The notes under the pieces are model-generated. The model searched no databases. It was given only the letters and a program-made list of their open reading frames with translations, and was not told the DNA's origin. A DNA stretch of 8,755 nucleotides, taken from the NCBI GenBank assembly GCA_027449525.1, contig DAIDLK010000032.1:1-8755 (forward strand), written 5' to 3'. The DNA is from Legionellaceae bacterium (GTDB lineage: Bacteria; Pseudomonadota; Gammaproteobacteria; Legionellales; Legionellaceae). The position numbers and the translations under genes were made by a program. This document shows, one piece after another, positions 1-4,220 of this stretch. Numbering within the stretch: the first letter of the stretch is position 1; each line of letters starts with the position of its first letter.

Positions 1-948
1 CATTATACGAGTATCATTGGTCGGGTGAATCAGCACGCACTCGATGCGATTAACGTATTGTTTTAAGTCATGACGAAACGGATTGCTGCGTACGAAAACA
101 GTCATCCGCTGCGCGACTAAATTGTTGGCGCGTGCTTTTTCACTGACTCGTGCGGCATGACTGCTAATAGCCTGTGCCAAATCACTAAAGTGCGTTTGCA
201 TTGTTCCAAAACTTTTAGACGACAAAATCGATTGTTTCAGCGGCGTATCGATTAAACCAGCACAAGCCGTGCCCTGCAACTCCATAATGGTACGCATCAT
301 CATGACGTTGTATTGGTTTTTGAATTGCTGTGGATTGACCTGCGCTAAAGCAGCGGCAGTTTTAATACCCTGTCTCGTCAGTTTCATGGACCATTGCCGA
401 CCAACGCCCCAAATATCGCCAACCTCAATCTCAGCTAACCAATGCCGTTCTTCCGTAATATCAAATACCGGGATGTTTAATCTTCTTTTTGCCACAAAAT
501 TGGCTGCTTTCGCCAACGTTTTGGTAGGACCAATGCCAATTGAGGTTGGAATACCAACACAACGCGCTATTTTTTGTTGCAATCGAAGACAGAAAGCATA
601 CTGCTGTTGCCTTGGTAGCGATCTTAGATCAAGGAATGCTTCGTCGATAGAATAAATTTCAACTTGCGGCCAGGATTCCTCGATCACGCTCATCACGCGT
701 TGCGATAAATCACCATATAGGGTGTAATTTGAAGAAAACACCGCGATTGAGTGTTTTTTTAGCAAGGATTGTATTTTAAAAACAGGCTCTCCCATGTTAA
801 TACCGAGCCTTTTCGCTTCATTAGAGCGTGCTATCACGCAGCCATCGTTATTACTCAATACCACAATCGGTGCATAGCGTAAGTCAGGGCGAAATAAGCG
901 CTCACAGGAGGCATAAAAATTATTGCAATCAATTATAGCAAACGTCAT
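1..948 (-). CDS. umuC: UmuC, catalytic subunit of translesion DNA polymerase V (partial, C-terminus off the window)
   Basis: This is a Y-family error-prone polymerase that copies past DNA lesions in complex with cleaved UmuD. The minus-strand frame is open from ATG 948 to the left edge, giving 316 residues of a family of about 420. Visible motifs are the palm start IIDCNNFYASCE, with catalytic D7 and the steric-gate aromatic at Y12; NNDGCVIARSNEAK (33-46); the second catalytic pair D102-E103 in SIDEAF; a helix-hairpin-helix-like segment GDIWGVGR...GIKTAAALA (about 177-201); and the start of the little finger around SSKSFG (243-248). The missing end would hold the rest of the little finger and the sliding-clamp-binding motif. 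The start codon shares one base with the umuD stop (TAATG at 946-950) and has no Shine-Dalgarno of its own, so translation is probably coupled to umuD. I see no frameshift or stop in the visible part. Confidence 0.96.
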   Translation of the reverse strand, partial: MTFAIIDCNNFYASCERLFRPDLRYAPIVVLSNNDGCVIARSNEAKRLGINMGEPVFKIQSLLKKHSIAVFSSNYTLYGDLSQRVMSVIEESWPQVEIYSIDEAFLDLRSLPRQQQYAFCLRLQQKIARCVGIPTSIGIGPTKTLAKAANFVAKRRLNIPVFDITEERHWLAEIEVGDIWGVGRQWSMKLTRQGIKTAAALAQVNPQQFKNQYNVMMMRTIMELQGTACAGLIDTPLKQSILSSKSFGTMQTHFSDLAQAISSHAARVSEKARANNLVAQRMTVFVRSNPFRHDLKQYVNRIECVLIHPTNDTRIM

Positions 949-1472
949 TAAAAGAGCGACCGAATGGTGTGAACGACAACCCCCCAAATCACACACTCCA
1001 GTGCTTCCGTAATCGTTATTGGTTGATAGTGGTCATTTTCAGGCACTAATTGAATGCGACCCGTTTTGAGCGAGAGACGTTTTACTGTAAGTTCACCGTT
1101 GACCGCCGCAATGACAATACGACCATGCGTTGCTTCAAGGCTACGATCAACCACAAGTAAATCGCCATCGGCAATCCCTGCATTGATCATGGAGTCCCCA
1201 GCAGCACGTAGAAAAAATGTCGCGTGCGGATGCGCAATCAGATGCTGGTTCAGATCAAGAAACGACTCAATGTAATCATCAGCGGGGGAAGGAAAACCGG
1301 CGCGCACTTTGCACGCATACAAAGGTAATTTAAACGACCGACGCTCGCTCAAAAAGCGTTGAATTTCATCAACACGTGATAACGGAACCCGCAGTGGTTT
1401 CGTCGCTTCTTGATATTTTCCTAAACCTTTTGGACGACCCGCATTGGCTCTAGCTCCTCCATGTGGTGGCAT
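948..1472 (-). CDS. umuD: UmuD-like self-cleaving SOS protein with N-terminal extension
   Basis: UmuD cleaves itself when RecA filaments form, and the product UmuD' activates UmuC. The core aligns well with E. coli UmuD: cleavage bond A58-G59 in RAGFPSPADDYIE, catalytic Ser94 in AAGDSMINAGIADGDLL, catalytic Lys131 in GELTVKRL, and the C-terminal WGVVVH strand. The Gly-Ser and Ser-Lys spacings (35 and 37) equal those of E. coli UmuD. The bond is Ala-Gly, as in LexA, not the Cys-Gly of E. coli UmuD. At 174 aa it is about 35 residues longer than E. coli UmuD; the excess is N-terminal and holds GGARANAGRPKG (5-16), then TKPLRVPLSRVDEIQRFL, a possible strand-helix DNA-binding segment. Start ATG 1472 has AGG (1479-1481) 6 nt upstream. 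It overlaps umuC by one base. I infer that it may also act as a repressor, as proposed for extended UmuD proteins of Acinetobacter. Confidence 0.93.
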   Translation of the reverse strand: MPPHGGARANAGRPKGLGKYQEATKPLRVPLSRVDEIQRFLSERRSFKLPLYACKVRAGFPSPADDYIESFLDLNQHLIAHPHATFFLRAAGDSMINAGIADGDLLVVDRSLEATHGRIVIAAVNGELTVKRLSLKTGRIQLVPENDHYQPITITEALECVIWGVVVHTIRSLF

Positions 1473-1478
1473 AACAGA

Positions 1479-1481
1479 CCT
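1479..1481 (-). promoter_or_regulatory. umuD ribosome-binding site
   Basis: On the minus strand AAGTAGG precedes ATG 1472, with its AGG 6 nt away. The spacing is normal and supports this start, which keeps the GGARANAGRPKG extension in the protein. Confidence 0.6.
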
Positions 1482-1483
1482 AC

Positions 1484-1505
1484 TTGATTAGTGTGCATTA
1501 ATCAA
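1484..1505. promoter_or_regulatory. Candidate operator: 22-bp imperfect dyad over the umuD transcription start
   Basis: Perfect 7-bp arms TTGATTA (1484-1490) and TAATCAA (1499-1505) flank an 8-nt spacer. Inside the spacer two more base pairs are symmetric (1492-1493 with 1496-1497), so 9 of 11 half-site positions match. The dyad begins one base after the predicted umuD -10 hexamer and covers the expected +1 near 1500, a classic repressor position. It is not a CTGT-N8-ACAG LexA box. The binding protein is unknown; the N-terminally extended UmuD itself is one candidate. Confidence 0.55.
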
Positions 1506-1506
1506 A

Positions 1507-1535
1507 ACTATACGCTATGACCACTGATAAAGCAA
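1507..1535 (-). promoter_or_regulatory. Predicted sigma-70 promoter of umuDC
   Basis: On the minus strand the -35 TTGCTT (1530-1535) and -10 TATAGT (1507-1512) are separated by 17 bp. The -10 matches consensus at five of six positions and the -35 at three. The predicted start point near 1500 leaves a leader of about 28 nt before umuD and lies within the 22-bp dyad. Confidence 0.5.
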
Positions 1536-1563
1536 TGAACTTGTCACCTTATTTTATACGATA

Positions 1564-1575
1564 TTTTGTACAAAA
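1564..1575. promoter_or_regulatory. Perfect 12-bp palindrome upstream of the plus-strand promoter
   Basis: TTTTGTACAAAA is fully self-complementary and ends two bases before the -35 hexamer of the promoter serving the gene at 1640. Two further pairs match outward after one mismatch (1561-1562 with 1577-1578). The position suits a regulator site, but a 12-bp AT-rich palindrome can arise by chance in such DNA. Confidence 0.25.
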
Positions 1576-1577
1576 AA

Positions 1578-1606
1578 TTGACTTGACTATCCAAATAAAC
1601 TAGAAT
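1578..1606 (+). promoter_or_regulatory. Predicted sigma-70 promoter of the gene starting at 1619 or 1640
   Basis: The -35 TTGACT (1578-1583) and -10 TAGAAT (1601-1606) are each one base from consensus and 17 bp apart, which makes this the best promoter match in the window. Transcription would start near 1612-1613. That leaves about 27 nt before ATG 1640 but almost nothing before TTG 1619, so the promoter favours the internal ATG as start. Confidence 0.6.
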
Positions 1607-1639
1607 TAGGGACTGTTTTTGGTATCGTGTAACCAAAAG

Positions 1640-2575
1640 ATGAAATCCACCACGCTAACAAACTGTATAAAAATACAGGCTAATGGTAATCCATCAGAAG
1701 CCCCCTCTATTTTACCTGTCACCGTACCTCTGGATGAATCGGCTGTTATGGCAAACAACGCAGCTGATTTAATTGTATTCTCTGAACCGTACCATGCCAT
1801 TGAATTAATCATCATTCCCGATCGTTATATCAATGACTTCGAAGTCTTACAAACCATTCAAACAAGAGATAACGCTTACAAAATAAAACAGCGCGGTGGG
1901 ATTGTTATGGCAGCTGCTGACGCAGAAATCATCGTGAATAATAAGTTACTACCAGAAATAGTATTAGAAAAAGTTTATAAAATTTCTACTATTCGGCACG
2001 GATTTTTAACCGAAGCAGTTGATCCTTGTAAAGACCTACTCATCAAGCTAGCCCAGTGTTGTGTTACGGTTAATGCACCTTTAACTGAAATCACGATTCG
2101 TTGTTGTCACGGCGCCGGATCACTCGATAACGGGTTGTTTGAACCGTCTAAAAATCAATTGATCGGACATCTAGGTGACACGATCGTATTGAGTGAAAAA
2201 GGCCAGGCCGCCTCTCGAGCATTCTTAAATGGAAGAATAGAGGCGAAAAAAACCAATGACGATAACTATTATTATTTCAAACGATTATCGATTCGAACAC
2301 AGACTTATACAACTCAAAATGTTACCTTACTTGACAGTAACAGCCCTAATGTACTCTACGACATGCGCATAACACTGGATAGCTTACCGGAACTCAAGCA
2401 TTTGTCTGTCAAATCTTACTATGGAGTCGTCAATCCTGTTCCAGAGGAAAAACAACCACCCACTCGTATGGGGCAATGGTTTTCTCGCGATCGGCCACCG
2501 GCTTTTTTTCACCCTAAAGCAGTGAGATTACTACCTTCATCAAACGAAACAACAGCAGACGTTTCTTTCCCATAA
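1640..2575 (+). CDS. Unrecognised protein, short paralog of the convergent gene (311 aa; 318 aa if TTG 1619 is used)
   Basis: I do not recognise a named family. No signal peptide or membrane segment is visible, so the product looks soluble. Numbered from ATG 1640, residues 77-160 align with residues 242-327 of the convergent gene's product: VYKISTIRHG (112-121), then a helix-like stretch, then IRCCHGAG (153-160). A second shared block is VKSYYGVVNPVP (257-268). H120-G121 and C156-x-G158, each at the end of a hydrophobic strand and 36 residues apart, resemble the His-Gly and Cys-x-Gly pattern of clan CD cysteine peptidases such as caspases. This is inference from pattern only. Start choice is ambiguous: TTG 1619 has AGGGA 6 nt upstream, but the strong promoter would start transcription at about 1612; ATG 1640 fits the promoter but lacks a clear Shine-Dalgarno. 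The role may be as an effector or stress-linked protein; I cannot say which. Confidence 0.8.
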   Translation: MKSTTLTNCIKIQANGNPSEAPSILPVTVPLDESAVMANNAADLIVFSEPYHAIELIIIPDRYINDFEVLQTIQTRDNAYKIKQRGGIVMAAADAEIIVNNKLLPEIVLEKVYKISTIRHGFLTEAVDPCKDLLIKLAQCCVTVNAPLTEITIRCCHGAGSLDNGLFEPSKNQLIGHLGDTIVLSEKGQAASRAFLNGRIEAKKTNDDNYYYFKRLSIRTQTYTTQNVTLLDSNSPNVLYDMRITLDSLPELKHLSVKSYYGVVNPVPEEKQPPTRMGQWFSRDRPPAFFHPKAVRLLPSSNETTADVSFP

Positions 2576-2581
2576 AACAAT

Positions 2582-4084
2582 TTATTTTCTGGGCTGATGT
2601 TGCGGTAGCTCTTCTGCATCAGGCTCTTTAAATACAGCCACCCGAGTTGCTTTATAAAATCGATTCGGAGGATTTTGCGAAGCACCTCTTTGCTCCGCCG
2701 GTAACAGCATAGCCGCATCACTACCAAGGGGATAGGGCGCTAGGGGACCATAATACCCCTTGATCAATAAATCAGGCACTTTTACCCTTAACTCACCATC
2801 TTCACGCAGCGTATTGGCTAACATGACAAGAGGATTACTCGCGCGCCTGGCACCTACAGGTAAGTAAGAGTTACCTTCTAGCGCATGCGACTCTCTTGTC
2901 TTTAACTCATATAATTTATTTTTCATTTCCGACTGATAAGCACCTGTTTGCATCCTCGCATGGAGTTCGGGTAACTCGTTAAGTGGCGTGCGACTGAAAT
3001 GAGTCACCAGATTATTAATGGCCGTTGCATCATCTTCAGATGGCGGCTCTGCACCATCAACACGTGCCACCGAAAGTTCGTTTTCATCAACCGCAGGTCT
3101 ATCTCCTGCACCAAAACACTGGCGTATAACCAATTCGCGCAAACAATACGGACCTTCAGAAGAAGAGCAACAAGCCCTGGCTAATTGATCTATTCGTAAG
3201 CAAAATTGTTCGGAAAATTCCGAAGAAGAGTGCATAAGTGTTGATAATTTATAAATAGAGCGCAGATGAAGTGCATTCATTTGTTCTTGAGTCATCAACT
3301 CAAGTTCCTCTGTTGTTAAAACAATGGCAAAGCCGTTGCGTTGTTCATGTGCCTTGTCACGCAGCACAATGCCTGATTTTACTTCTTCATCGGAGGACCA
3401 TTCTGCTTGGCGAACAAGACACACCTCACCCTCTTTTCCATTTAATTCATCAGAGTCAAGATCGTAGTTAATTTCTCGGATCATTTCAGTAACAATTGCA
3501 TCTTTTATGGTAGTTAAGGACGACTGGTTGCTAAAAATAAATTCAAGTGCTTTTAAAATAAGGGGAAAATCCTGAGGTAAATGGATAGCTTCGGTGTCTT
3601 CTGTTAACTTAATTTTCGCTTCAAGCACTGTAAATAGTTCTTTAGTGCTTTTCGCTTTATAGTTATGATTTAACGATTTGGTGTATTCCGGATTAATAAA
3701 TAACAATAAACTGTCTTCGAATAGGTTTCTTTCTTCAGCATTTAGTGTTACTTCCTGATTAGCAACCAATGCTGTCTTAAATTTTTCCAACAAATCCGAA
3801 ATGCTCTTTCTTAAATCTTTAGTTAATGCTTTATAACTAGTTTGTTTGAACCCCATTGGGCTGATAATCTGAGATTTCAGCATGAAATTAAGTGACCGCT
3901 CATAATTGTCACTTCCGCCAACTTGCAATGCGTCAGGATGTTCGGAAATTATTTGTATTAGCGCTTGCGTTAATGAATTCAAGCGAGAATATTCGTAAGC
4001 ATAACAATGCATTGCTTGATAGTCTGATGCCTCAGGTCTATGCCTCCTTCGTCGGTCTTTTTCAAATTTGATGATAGGATGCAT
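2582..4084 (-). CDS. Unrecognised 500-aa protein, long paralog with an extra N-terminal region
   Basis: I do not recognise a named family. Residues 242-327 match the neighbouring convergent gene: IYKLSTLMHSSS (277-288), IRQCFGAG (320-327), and later IKGYYGPLAPYP (441-452). The first 240 residues have no counterpart there; they look largely helical and polar, and begin with a basic cluster RRRRHR (11-16). The candidate catalytic pair of the clan CD-like hypothesis would be H285 and C323 (38 apart), but the Gly after His in the paralog is Ser here, so this copy may have lost or changed activity. The C-terminus has an acidic run EPDAEE ending 9 residues from the end, loosely like the E-block of Dot/Icm effectors, without a clear hydrophobic residue at -3/-4. 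No signal peptide or membrane span is seen. ATG 4084 is supported by AAAGG (4092-4096) 7 nt upstream. It is convergent with its paralog, with 6 nt between stop codons. Confidence 0.85.
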   Translation of the reverse strand: MHPIIKFEKDRRRRHRPEASDYQAMHCYAYEYSRLNSLTQALIQIISEHPDALQVGGSDNYERSLNFMLKSQIISPMGFKQTSYKALTKDLRKSISDLLEKFKTALVANQEVTLNAEERNLFEDSLLLFINPEYTKSLNHNYKAKSTKELFTVLEAKIKLTEDTEAIHLPQDFPLILKALEFIFSNQSSLTTIKDAIVTEMIREINYDLDSDELNGKEGEVCLVRQAEWSSDEEVKSGIVLRDKAHEQRNGFAIVLTTEELELMTQEQMNALHLRSIYKLSTLMHSSSEFSEQFCLRIDQLARACCSSSEGPYCLRELVIRQCFGAGDRPAVDENELSVARVDGAEPPSEDDATAINNLVTHFSRTPLNELPELHARMQTGAYQSEMKNKLYELKTRESHALEGNSYLPVGARRASNPLVMLANTLREDGELRVKVPDLLIKGYYGPLAPYPLGSDAAMLLPAEQRGASQNPPNRFYKATRVAVFKEPDAEELPQHQPRK

Positions 4085-4091
4085 CTCTCAA

Positions 4092-4096
4092 CCTTT
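4092..4096 (-). promoter_or_regulatory. Ribosome-binding site of the 500-aa paralog gene
   Basis: On the minus strand AAAGG lies 7 nt before ATG 4084, which fixes that start. A weak promoter may lie upstream (TTGCAA at 4140-4145, 16 bp, TATGGT at 4118-4123; four of six matches each), but the match is too poor to list separately. Confidence 0.55.
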
Positions 4097-4178
4097 ATAG
4101 AGTAGATACCTATCTTAACCATAGTCCAAGCCATTTTTTTTGCAACAAATTGGCCTAGGAGTAATTTTCCTTTTACAT

Positions 4179-4184
4179 TATACT
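4179..4184 (+). promoter_or_regulatory. Possible -10 element of acnA
   Basis: TATACT matches the -10 consensus at five of six positions and lies 36 nt before the acnA start codon. No acceptable -35 hexamer is found at 16-18 bp upstream, so this promoter may need an activator or the call may be wrong. Confidence 0.3.
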
Positions 4185-4209
4185 ATTCACCTCAATCAGT
4201 AAGCCCTAT

Positions 4210-4214
4210 AGGAG
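4210..4214 (+). promoter_or_regulatory. acnA ribosome-binding site
   Basis: AGGAG lies 6 nt before ATG 4221. This is a strong Shine-Dalgarno at the ideal distance and supports the chosen start. Confidence 0.75.
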
Positions 4215-4220
4215 CTGCTA

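Noticed and set aside
269..655. 128-aa plus-strand open frame
   Set aside because: It lies entirely antisense to umuC, whose catalytic motifs are intact; its product resembles no protein.
1054..1275. 73-aa plus-strand open frame
   Set aside because: It is antisense to the conserved catalytic core of umuD, so it is a shadow frame.
1579..1589. Short tandem TTGACTTGACT repeat
   Set aside because: Two copies of a five-base unit overlapping a -35 hexamer are too short to call a repeat feature.
1473..1640. Search for a consensus LexA box (CTGT-N8-ACAG)
   Set aside because: CTGT occurrences (at 1475-1478 on the minus strand and 1613-1616 on the plus strand) have no ACAG partner at the right distance.
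1606..1815. 69-aa minus-strand open frame opposite the start of the 311-aa gene
   Set aside because: It overlaps the promoter and 5' end of the better-supported plus-strand gene, which has a paralog nearby.
2509..2727. 72-aa minus-strand open frame spanning the convergent gene ends
   Set aside because: It runs over both paralog 3' ends in a different frame, while the paralogs are supported by mutual similarity.
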